The translations under genes were made by a program, and so were the position numbers. Shown here in pieces: positions 23,001-28,765 of a DNA stretch of 40,833 bases. Within the stretch, counting starts at the first letter, position 1. Each line of letters opens with the position of its first letter. This DNA comes from an archaeon (GTDB lineage Archaea > Asgardarchaeota > Hermodarchaeia > Hermodarchaeales > Hermodarchaeaceae), in NCBI GenBank assembly GCA_016550425.1, contig JABXGS010000029.1, forward strand, positions 1 to 40,833, written 5' to 3'. Under the pieces are notes generated by a model. The model did no database searches. It had not been told where the DNA came from and saw only the letters and a list, made by a program, of their open reading frames with translations.

Positions 23001-23333
23001 GCCTTATTCCCTGCTCTCAGTGATATTGAGAAAACCCGAATCGCTGCACAACTGCGGAAATTGCCTAAGGAAGACTGGAATGAAATCTTTGAGACCCTGG
23101 CAATGTCCCACGCTCCCCAAACCGTACAAGCACCTGAACCACTTGGTCCCGCTGAACTCCCCTCCCTCACCAAAGAAGAACGAGAAAAACTGATGGAAGA
23201 GATCAAGGATTTGACAGAAGACGAACGTCAAAAAGTGCTTAAAACCCTCCGAGAAAAACGAGATGACGATGCTCCCAAAGGGAAGCTGATTAAAGGTAAG
23301 AAAGACTTCGTCATCGATGGCGAAAAGCAATAG
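17022..23333 (+). CDS. Giant type I membrane surface protein 4 (jellyroll-like N-terminus, about ten Ig-like repeats, three-hairpin cytoplasmic tail)
   Basis: ATG 17022 follows GAGGTG (17010-17015) by six bases and gives 2103 residues starting MSRLKIGLVTIVALFAVIIL, a typical signal peptide; the open frame extends upstream to a TTG at 16986, which I reject. The whole protein is colinear with protein 3: AAAPNSPYEGVGG after the signal, a jellyroll-like domain at about 104-265, about ten Ig-like units, a transmembrane helix at about 1827-1849, and a tail of about 254 residues. The stop-transfer segment has drifted to YVRVYSIPWVVRKMRKMA. The three tail hairpins are EQKLELFQQMKLIAPSER, IEKTRIAAQLRKLPKEDW and EEREKLMEEIKDLTEDER. 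It ends KGKKDFVIDGEKQ, like protein 3. Genes 3 and 4 therefore look like the youngest duplication of the array. Its partner is unknown. Confidence 0.88.
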   Translation: MSRLKIGLVTIVALFAVIILSPSGLTTNPLGAAAPNSPYEGVGGLIDVYEFAKNESSLTFQNGLNDTAFSYLGSWFPQTPTVYRGYQLHAEVTNLFEIHNPVPNGEFNQFEPGTTWTEELNTRGIVEHWGTTIFEGNPAPCLDINIDDRWEDNAAEARFDNTFTYSSDKQPYNSTLEFDIKYSPTITHKKELQIRVALIYHTTEIGGWSETTDIYAPTNWDHLSFSTAPINGSAKLRISIIYSGGKTNWLTGHVYFDNFRYRILTQRSPTEVALTLNNTAFVNTGNNKGEVEVHADPANKDEALLTNCWSTTQVFQFNSPYNLNFHYHYSMYVKTEKLDAASTHFTAPVNASPIWEVSYTTPSSLPPSGHLGYTFGLFLKPGWALSSVENDTGDAISDYQFNTSSRFIKIDEDVPGPNEDFSILASSTNYIESISPQISATGIGGWTTQSTDDYFVKGDYIRVVAELQAWDPIDNDGEVSIFFPNSSLWQTDTNPTIYSNGTLVSQIWLIPTINASAAGSGWLITVSYNSSSQCGMREKFITVAIETTATKVTPSDGTRVISGSTVTVEVKWQNLDTSEYIRDASARIRYYDRNMQLQTVGMTADGLGGYSTEFSTSLMQPSMTATFSVELYRYGYVNASSDEGSQVDFTINLVNNINYAMIKPTQQTGPDEFTAETSKSQGYTSLVKFYDPFQSAYVLNKTSLWPTVLVQYDYYEDTGSGFGSSLASGSFSQNATTRVFYKEDPSFGDVHRVKYEVTMRIIGTSWEFEQQNFTIIINVVSWATDLDAVRTSITYPPTGTGDGWTEYNNVTDSYQVHVFWDETFNINVYYENISALPHHGIASATVNILIDTSSYPLTDLGSGYYLYTFDTHAFSVGVIDLYVTATFTDHAAQTIRIQVNIDARATQLTSSYSPTTAQFPYGGDLSVMFNYTDVVSTSVPITGATVTVSGYISGKYSIANNGDGTYTVTFQGDVSETIYYVTVLFNESNYVINSKYYELTVRSIHTATWASTENPSVPWGTAVVITLKYNDSDNGYIGISGAVITFSWMDNLPGIDYWLSDNGDGTYTFILNTSKVTAGTQGFTVSFTLSKTHYDSDQIDVTFQVRDIQTTLFIVDAKVMGQTTTSIPWGEPLTIIIHYNDTENELQISSASISCNWNASYWDVYHNATDNAYYLTIYTDNSIEGSYTIQIYAIKSHYANGFNIQSFVIREIQTSLSALPSYVASWPWGDNLTIRLTYQDLDHGGTYIPYATTTTDWDIGFYTFYDYGNGTYLLVLNTTNRVIGQHAVQITLSDSHLSPHFAERTITILLTLDPIPILIDIISPLSGQNITWYNDMQILTVNVTDHLGRPINTGTAVYAWAGRPNVTMTFLGNGIWTATFLADAEPGSWIVTIIATNPPNYRIGSASIALIIQETTTQLEQITPFPVTTIANTSFTFLVNFTTTNGQPIEGATVTYSFGPHNGVFIDETQGVYNATISSTGMGVGSYTLYISASKATMQTQWIQVTVHLSLIPCSLDPEAPVVNVDWGDDFTVNAYFYNISGSPISSANITFNWAEQTGSLLPNGSLGWYTITLSSTFYPADSFYALTLTADHPSYEYRIAIVTVNIRRQSTDLVLMQAEAHYQTTTRTLNTTPWEIPWGDTLVLYFNYTDKNGLSIPNATGVYNWGFGTGPLEYIDGFYVASIDLTGVTPASYQLTITMSKQNYETRRSSTFELIVTKFQTEITILEGVTSVTAGALFRLVLYISDSFHQLPVTHANVSLSCESLRIFNLPFENHNNGNYSIFFSIPQPGRHEFVVHVEVDDRFTINDEPITFFAETNPVVQNVINIGAIIAVLGIIILVTWLAYVRVYSIPWVVRKMRKMARTISKGQTPSLSKGEIGRISSRPDIMQEIVETAYRTVGLGGASVVIPAEIDWSEREAEEDAIWAQLKALPFIEYEQKLELFQQMKLIAPSERVWFVEDLRKQMADGTRFDRKIKEPELDEDLETLLRARLALFPALSDIEKTRIAAQLRKLPKEDWNEIFETLAMSHAPQTVQAPEPLGPAELPSLTKEEREKLMEEIKDLTEDERQKVLKTLREKRDDDAPKGKLIKGKKDFVIDGEKQ

Positions 23334-23456
23334 AAACAAACCCTAAGCGCCATTCGACACGATTTCGATTTGTCTTTCAAGGTGTAACCGGTAATACTAT
23401 TAGGTGGGATTCCTGCGTATGTTGCCTAGGACAAGTTGCTATACGGTGGCATACGC

Positions 23457-24224
23457 ATGACGAAGCCTGATGACAGCGAATTGATGTTAAATCTGATTAA
23501 GGAACGTCACGCAATCCGGGACTTTAACACAAACAAACCGGTGAGTGATGAACTCCTCTACAAAATCATCGAAGCAGGTGGTTATGCGCCTAGCGCGGAA
23601 AACCAACAACCCTGGCGTGTGATTATTGTTCGGGATCCCGACAAGCAGCGCCGCATCGGCGAATTAGCCGTCATCCGAACCATCGAACTCTTTGGCCGTA
23701 TCACACCGCGTCAGGAGATTGAACGGCGTCTAGGATATGTCAAAGCTTTACCAAGTCGTGAACGAACTATTGATTGGCTCATTACTGGAAGGCGCTTTGA
23801 ATACATCAAAGGAGAACCAGAAACGGATGGAGCCCCCATTCTTCTGGTGTTAGTCGTTGAATCAACCCATGTGGGTAATTCTCAACCCACTTTACGAGGA
23901 ACTGGAGGTGTCTACGGGTGGAGTAGCTTACGCCATTCTATTATCGCGGGTAGTATGTTTTTGCAGAACTGTTGGTTGGCAGCTTCCGCTTTAGGTCTTG
24001 GAGCTTGTGTATCAAGTGTCCAGCTGGACCATTATGATGATATCCGAGAGATTTCCGAATTACTCGATATCCCACAACCTCATTGGACGCCAATCATGTG
24101 TCTAGCTATAGGTTATCCCAAATTCCCACGAACTCGTGGCCCACCCCGTCAAACTCCCGAAGAAATAACCTATGTTGATAAATGGGGACAAAACTGGCAA
24201 CCCAACAAGAAAGCTGCAAAATAA
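23457..24224 (+). CDS. Nitroreductase-family FMN oxidoreductase
   Basis: A flavin enzyme that uses NAD(P)H to reduce nitro, quinone or enone-type substrates; the true substrate cannot be predicted. I start at ATG 23457, with a GGTGG site at 23445-23449; the frame also offers an upstream TTG at 23436. The 255-residue protein shows the FMN-phosphate motif ERHAIRDF near residue 17 and GGYAPSAENQQPWRVIIV near 41-58, both diagnostic of the family. The C-terminal region AGSMFLQNCWLAASALGLGACVSS is the usual helix and cofactor loop. An insert between them (about residues 70-130) is longer than in minimal nitroreductases. The next gene starts 14 bases after the stop, so the two are probably co-transcribed. 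Confidence 0.9.
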   Translation: MTKPDDSELMLNLIKERHAIRDFNTNKPVSDELLYKIIEAGGYAPSAENQQPWRVIIVRDPDKQRRIGELAVIRTIELFGRITPRQEIERRLGYVKALPSRERTIDWLITGRRFEYIKGEPETDGAPILLVLVVESTHVGNSQPTLRGTGGVYGWSSLRHSIIAGSMFLQNCWLAASALGLGACVSSVQLDHYDDIREISELLDIPQPHWTPIMCLAIGYPKFPRTRGPPRQTPEEITYVDKWGQNWQPNKKAAK

Positions 24225-24238
24225 ACGAGGAGAAACAA

Positions 24239-24784
24239 ATGATGGATCAGTTCAAAACGTTACAGGAATTCATTGTCACTTGGATGGATGAACTCTGGTG
24301 GAGTATGCGCGACCGCGTCGGTGCTCTCTCCATGATTGAAAGTCTCCAAAACTCTTGGCAAGCTGCTGGAAAGAAAGTCGGCGAAATAGGAAAGACTGAA
24401 GGTCTCGACATCATTAAAACTGCAGAAGCGGCCCATTCCATGTTTGGAAGAACAGTGGATGTCAACAATCACACTATCAGGGTAACCACTTGTCCGATTT
24501 GGGATCGGATTCTCGCTGGCCAACTGGAATATGCCCTGCGCTGTGAGGACTTTATTTGTGCCCCCTACTTAACCGGTATAAAGGATGCATTAGGAGCTAA
24601 GGAAGCGAAAGTCGAAACGAATCTTCGGTTAGCTTACGTTACGAGAGCGAAGCTTGAATACAAGCTCAAGAAACTGAAAGCCAATGGGTCTACTGATTCT
24701 AAGGCCAAAGTAGAAATCACAGACCTTGAGAAAGAGCTCGAAAAATTGCCTAAAACGCCAGCCTGCATTTTCAAGGTCAAATAG
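24239..24784 (+). CDS. Small cysteine-containing protein, possibly related to the L-2-amino-thiazoline-4-carboxylate hydrolase-like fold
   Basis: GAGGAG at 24227-24232 places the start at ATG 24239 (a second ATG follows directly), giving 181 residues; the open frame reaches back into the nitroreductase gene but that start has no ribosome site. The N-terminal half is helical and amphipathic. The central part has TTCPIWDR (C85), ALRCEDFIC (C102, C107) and GIKDALGA, and the end has ACIFKV (C176). The order CP-x-W, C, G, then a final C-x-F resembles small ligand-binding domains of the ATC-hydrolase/DUF6125 type, but I am not certain of membership. A lysine/glutamate-rich coiled segment (about 137-170) precedes the last strand. 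It is likely in an operon with the nitroreductase. No function is claimed. Confidence 0.75.
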   Translation: MMDQFKTLQEFIVTWMDELWWSMRDRVGALSMIESLQNSWQAAGKKVGEIGKTEGLDIIKTAEAAHSMFGRTVDVNNHTIRVTTCPIWDRILAGQLEYALRCEDFICAPYLTGIKDALGAKEAKVETNLRLAYVTRAKLEYKLKKLKANGSTDSKAKVEITDLEKELEKLPKTPACIFKVK

Positions 24785-24801
24785 CGTTCAAGGACAACTG
24801 T

Positions 24802-25376
24802 TTATTTCTTGCCTTGGAGAATGGGTCTTGCGATGGCGAGAAGCTCTTCTTCACTGAGATCTGCTTTCAAGTGGCTAAACTCACTTTTGCACTCATCAAA
24901 GCGCTTGAGAATATCTTTCTTATCCTGTTTAGCATGATGCTGTTTGACAGCCTGGGCAATCGCCTCATCGAGAGTCATTCTCAACTGATATTCTAATCGG
25001 AGACGACTAGGAGCAATAAAAATCGGAATAATATCCGCACCCGAATCTAAACACGCCTGAATGTCGCCCATAACCGCACGAGCAGGAGCTGCTAGTCTTG
25101 CTTGTTTAAACCCTTCTTCTGACAGAAGCTTAATGGTCCGTTTCTCTTCTTCAGAGACCACCGGAAATCCGCAGCGATAATTGCTACACCAACTTCATCC
25201 ATTAGTTTCGCGATCTCAACCTTTTCATTGATGGTCAAGAGAGTTCCTGCGGTTTACTCGCCAACACGGAGCGTTTCATCCCAAATCCAAACTCGATCTG
25301 GAGTCAATGGAGAACGCAAATATTCACGGCGATTATAGTTTACGATTAATCCGGCAGCTTCCAATTCTTTAGTCAA
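24802..25376 (-). pseudogene. Broken isopropylmalate/homocitrate synthase-family gene (HMGL-like TIM barrel)
   Basis: Reading the minus strand from a TTG at 25376 with AGGAG at 25387-25391 gives TKELEAAGLIVNYNRREYL, then DRVWIWDETLRVGE, an in-frame stop (TAA, 25254-25256), and TAGTLLTINEKVEIAKLMDEVG. A one-base loss near 25170 then shifts the frame into VVSEEEKRTIKLLSEEGF and ADIIPIFIAPSRLRLEYQL. This is the N-terminal half of the HMGL-like catalytic domain of 2-isopropylmalate, homocitrate or citramalate synthases, whose signature is DxTLRDGEQ. The Asp of that signature is Val and the Gln codon is the stop. The usual IIEAGFP is IIAA. The rest of the barrel is missing; the frame runs into a helical end (SEEELLAIARPIL) that could be a remnant of the C-terminal part. 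The sum of lesions argues for real decay rather than a single sequencing error. Confidence 0.8.
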
Positions 25377-25555
25377 GGTCGATTGGCTCCTACTGCTATC
25401 TCCTAACTCAGCTTCCCTTTCCTCATCCTTTATCTTTTTTGAAAAACAAGAAAATCCCTGCAGTTATTCCTCTTCTAATTGCGAATGGTTCTTAAGTAAA
25501 ACCAGCCAAAGGCGAGCTACTACCCTAACGTGTTACACACTACTCGGTGTCATAG

Positions 25556-26938
25556 ATGGTCACAAAGAGCGCCCACGAACAAATCCAATCACTTTTGGCT
25601 CCCTCATCTATTGTTCTAATTGGTGCTAGTGATAATCCACTCTCCTTTGGGTTCCAAGTGGCCCGCTCTCTTATCCGAGATTTTGAAGGTCCAGTCCACT
25701 ATGTAAACCCAACTGAAGCACGAGTTCTTGGATATCCAACCTTTGCAACCATCAATGAAGTTCCGGAAGGAAGCCATCTTTGGATCATCGCTTCACCTAC
25801 AAGAGATTTTACAGAGACGCTTCGAATCATTGGGAAACGCCAACCTGTAGGAATCCTCTTACTCTTTGAGCTTCAATCCACTGAATTCGACGCAGCGCGA
25901 AAGACCATCGCAAAACTATCTATACCAGTGATTGGTCCCCGCAGTGCCGGATTCTACAGTTCCTCAACAAATATCGACATGATACCACTTCCTACCGAAG
26001 TCCTCCCTCGCCCCCGAAATGGGGCAACAGGAGTAATCACAGATAATCGGGATGTAGCATATGGCTTACTCGAACAAGTCACCAAATACCGATGCGGCGT
26101 TTCCCTTTTCATGGATCTTGGCGAAACACTTGGAACTACTGAAACAGACTTCCTCGCATTTCTTACACAAGATACTGGAACCCGCGTGATTCTCCTCGGA
26201 GTAGGTCAGATTACAAATCTTACCAAATTCCGAACCGCTGTACGAAAAGCCCACCGTGTCAAGAAACCAATCATCATATCCTTATGGCCGCAAAATATTA
26301 CCAACCAACTTGGATTACACCGACGAACTGGAAAAACTATTCAACCCCTTACCGCTGCACTAGCGAAAGAACACAACCTTATGGTCACTTCCTCTTGGGG
26401 ACGTGCCGTCGATTTAGCCCTTCTCTGTCAGAACCAGCCCCTCCCTGAAGGCAAAGGTGTTGTAGCAATCTCAAACTTCGGAGCGTACTGTGTATATGCT
26501 GCAAGCGCCCTCCATGATTCGCCAATGGAGCTAGCCAAGTTGCTTCCAGACACGATTGCTACTCTCAAAGAAAATCTTCCTCCTTACTGCCGCAGTGCAA
26601 ATCCCATCGGGTTATACACGAATGCTGATGAAGAACGACTAGACATTGCTCTTCGCATTGTACTTGCTGATCCTACTGCCCATAGTATCCTAATCAGTCT
26701 CCTACCTGATTCACCTAATATCGATCCTGATTACCTCTATGTCATGTTGCGTCAACGTTTGAAAACGTTGAAATCACCAAAAACAATTATCGGAATCATA
26801 CCTGCTACTGAACGAGACAATCTCCTTATCGACAGCCTTGAGCGGCTGAACATTCCTGTATTCTCCAATTCCCACCGAGCAGTAACCACGTTAGAAAATG
26901 CGTATCACCTTCACACTCTGCTTAAATCCAATACTTAG
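25556..26938 (+). CDS. Degenerate acyl-CoA synthetase (ADP-forming) alpha-subunit paralogue, probable pseudoenzyme
   Basis: The 460-residue protein follows the domain order of the alpha subunit of ADP-forming acyl-CoA synthetases: a CoA-binding Rossmann domain (IVLIGASDNPLSFGFQVAR, residues 19-37) and two succinyl-CoA-ligase-like flavodoxin domains. It is colinear with the canonical copy at 27253. The key motifs are altered: GPNCVG is GPRSAG (127-132), the SQSG loop is TDNR (162-165), and the phospho-histidine segment SHTGALAG is replaced around LHRRTGK (254-260), where H255 may or may not be equivalent. Loss of the CoA/phosphate loop suggests no normal catalysis; a regulatory or scaffolding subunit is possible. 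A CGGTG site precedes the ATG by six bases. The RAM-domain gene follows 12 bases after the stop. This is not a pseudogene in the sense of a broken frame. Confidence 0.85.
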   Translation: MVTKSAHEQIQSLLAPSSIVLIGASDNPLSFGFQVARSLIRDFEGPVHYVNPTEARVLGYPTFATINEVPEGSHLWIIASPTRDFTETLRIIGKRQPVGILLLFELQSTEFDAARKTIAKLSIPVIGPRSAGFYSSSTNIDMIPLPTEVLPRPRNGATGVITDNRDVAYGLLEQVTKYRCGVSLFMDLGETLGTTETDFLAFLTQDTGTRVILLGVGQITNLTKFRTAVRKAHRVKKPIIISLWPQNITNQLGLHRRTGKTIQPLTAALAKEHNLMVTSSWGRAVDLALLCQNQPLPEGKGVVAISNFGAYCVYAASALHDSPMELAKLLPDTIATLKENLPPYCRSANPIGLYTNADEERLDIALRIVLADPTAHSILISLLPDSPNIDPDYLYVMLRQRLKTLKSPKTIIGIIPATERDNLLIDSLERLNIPVFSNSHRAVTTLENAYHLHTLLKSNT

Positions 26939-26950
26939 GAGTCGATAACA

Positions 26951-27208
26951 ATTTACAAAGCATATGTCCTCATCAAAGTCGCCCCTCAACAAGAAGACAC
27001 AATCCTACGCGAAATTAGTAAATTCCCGGCTATCTCAGAAGCACACAAGCTATTCGGCCTTTATGATGTGATTGTTGAAATCGAACGAAAAGGCATGCGC
27101 GATATCATGGAAACAATTGGGAAAATCCGCGCCATCAAAGGCGTCCTCGATACTATAACCAACCTCGTAGCGGATTTCGAAATGGATGTCCATGGAGCGC
27201 CTCTCTAA
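26951..27208 (+). CDS. Stand-alone Lrp/AsnC ligand-binding (RAM) domain protein with an apparent ATT start
   Basis: Translation gives about 85 residues beginning YKAYVLIKVAPQQEDTILRE and containing ISEAHKLFGLYDVIVEI and IKGVLDTITNLV. This is the effector-binding/oligomerisation domain of Lrp/AsnC regulators without the DNA-binding helix-turn-helix. Family members of this type start one or two residues before the first strand. That position holds ATT (26951), nine bases after GGAG (26938-26941); there is no ATG, GTG or TTG before the first strand, and the only other near-start is ATA at 26945. The frame is the same as that of the upstream gene, separated by its TAG stop. Stand-alone RAM proteins form amino-acid-responsive oligomers, so it may sense a metabolite for the flanking acyl-CoA synthetase genes. 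Confidence 0.82.
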   Translation: MYKAYVLIKVAPQQEDTILREISKFPAISEAHKLFGLYDVIVEIERKGMRDIMETIGKIRAIKGVLDTITNLVADFEMDVHGAPL

Positions 27209-27252
27209 ACCAGAAATAAAACAAAAACATCGAGATCATCTGGAGGCCTGTC

Positions 27253-28650
27253 ATGAAGTCTGACTTGGAATCGTTCTTCAATCCTCAAACGGTCGCCGTT
27301 GTCGGAGCATCAGCACGCAAAGCAAGCGTAGGCGGAGTTATCTTTCGAAACTTCCTCAAACCCGCCTTCAAAGGTTCAGTATATCCCATCAATCCCCGTG
27401 CCACTGACGTCCTCGGGATTCCAAGTTATGAACGAGTTTCCGATTTACCTGGACTAGTCGATCTCGCCGTCATTGCTGTTCCTGCAGGACTTGTTCCTAA
27501 TATCATGAAAGATTGTGAAAAAAAAGGCGTGAAAGCGGTCATCATAGTTAGTGGGGGATTCAAAGAAACTGGTCCTGAAGGCGCCTATCTTGAACAACAA
27601 GTTGTAGAGATCGCTAAACGAAGTGGGATCCGTGTAATTGGACCGAACTGTGTCGGAATCTACGATACAAATACTGGCGTCGACACCACATTCCTCCCAG
27701 CTTCCCGAATGGGACGGCCTGAAAAAGGTTACATCAGTTTCATCAGCCAAAGTGGTGCTTTTGCAGCTGCCGTTTTAGATATGAATGCCCAATCAGGTCT
27801 CGGAGTCAGTCGTGTCGTCAGTTTCGGTAATAAAGCCGATGTCAACGAAATTGATCTAATCACTTATCTCGGCGACGACCCCGAAACGCGTGTAATCGTC
27901 GAATATCTGGAAGGGCTCTCACCAAGTACCGGTGGAACATATATCGAAACGGCTCAAAGAGTCACCAAACAAAAACCCATCATCGTTGTCAAATCGGGTC
28001 GATCAAAACGTGGGTCTGCCGCTGCTGCCAGTCACACCGGGGCTCTTGCTGGTGACGCGCGACTTTATGATTTTGCCTTCCGTCAAGCCGGTATTCTGTC
28101 TGCGCGTGACTTTGAAGATGGTTTCGAAATGGCAAAAACTCTCGCCTCTCAACCTCCCGCTGAAGGGAACCGTATCCTTATTGTAACCGATGCTGGTGGC
28201 GCAGGAGTAATGACAGTCGACGCCTGCGAAGCCTTAGGCTTAACTGTTCCCGAGCCACCAGAAAAACTCAAACGCGTTCTACGAGATGCCTTCCCTGGAT
28301 ATTGTAGTGTCCACAATCCCATTGATCTAACCGGCGACACTAATGCCGAGCGATACCAAACAGCTTTCGATACACTACTTGGCACTCCCCATTATGATGC
28401 TGCAATTGCTATCGTGATGATGCAGGTCCCCTTACTAAATCTAGATATCATTGACCGATTAGTTGCCGTAGTCCGGAAATATCAGAAACCTCTCGTCGCC
28501 CTTACAGCTGGAGGACGTTTCACAATGAAAGGTGCCCAACTCCTTGAAGAAGCTGGAATTCCTGCTTTACCCACACCTGCCAGGGCAGCAAAGGCTGTTT
28601 GGGCCTTAGTGGAATACGGGCAACATTTGCATAAAGGGCATAATCGATAA
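27253..28650 (+). CDS. Acyl-CoA synthetase (ADP-forming), alpha subunit
   Basis: With a separate ATP-grasp beta subunit this enzyme converts acyl-CoA, ADP and phosphate into the free acid, CoA and ATP, the energy-conserving step of archaeal peptide and sugar fermentation. The 465 residues match the usual length of a detached alpha subunit. Seen in order are the CoA-binding Rossmann domain (VAVVGASARKASVGGVIFRN, residues 14-33), GPNCVG (130-135), the SQSG loop (165-168), and VKSGRSKRGSAAAASHTGAL with the phosphorylated His at 261. GGAGG at 27242-27246 sits six bases before the ATG. The order alpha-like, RAM, alpha suggests one operon. No ATP-grasp beta subunit is found anywhere in the window, so the partner must be encoded elsewhere. 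The acyl substrate is unknown. Confidence 0.92.
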   Translation: MKSDLESFFNPQTVAVVGASARKASVGGVIFRNFLKPAFKGSVYPINPRATDVLGIPSYERVSDLPGLVDLAVIAVPAGLVPNIMKDCEKKGVKAVIIVSGGFKETGPEGAYLEQQVVEIAKRSGIRVIGPNCVGIYDTNTGVDTTFLPASRMGRPEKGYISFISQSGAFAAAVLDMNAQSGLGVSRVVSFGNKADVNEIDLITYLGDDPETRVIVEYLEGLSPSTGGTYIETAQRVTKQKPIIVVKSGRSKRGSAAAASHTGALAGDARLYDFAFRQAGILSARDFEDGFEMAKTLASQPPAEGNRILIVTDAGGAGVMTVDACEALGLTVPEPPEKLKRVLRDAFPGYCSVHNPIDLTGDTNAERYQTAFDTLLGTPHYDAAIAIVMMQVPLLNLDIIDRLVAVVRKYQKPLVALTAGGRFTMKGAQLLEEAGIPALPTPARAAKAVWALVEYGQHLHKGHNR

Positions 28651-28700
28651 TAATCAAAATACCCCACCTCTTTTTCAACCAAGCTTGGACAACGGTACAG

Positions 28701-28708
28701 TTTATAAT
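28701..28708 (+). promoter_or_regulatory. Candidate TATA box of the thiolase-DUF35 operon
   Basis: TTTATAAT lies 58 bases before the GTG start at 28766. Transcription starting 25-30 bases later would give a leader of about 30-35 bases containing GAGGTG at 28753-28758. Pattern and spacing only. Confidence 0.45.
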
Positions 28709-28765
28709 TCCTTGAGGTTACCGTTGCCTCATTCAGCGTTCCTCATTAAACAGAGGTGTACTATT

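Noticed and set aside
26936..26938. TAG as a pyrrolysine or readthrough codon joining the alpha-like protein and the RAM domain
   Set aside because: No sign of pyrrolysine machinery in the window, the preceding protein already ends at the usual place, and GGAG right at the stop supports re-initiation. Kept only as an alternative in the findings.
28685..28765. N-terminal extension of the thiolase from TTG 28685
   Set aside because: It would begin upstream of the TATA-like box and skip the strong GAGGTG site; archaeal thiolases begin at the strand VSIVGAGQT.
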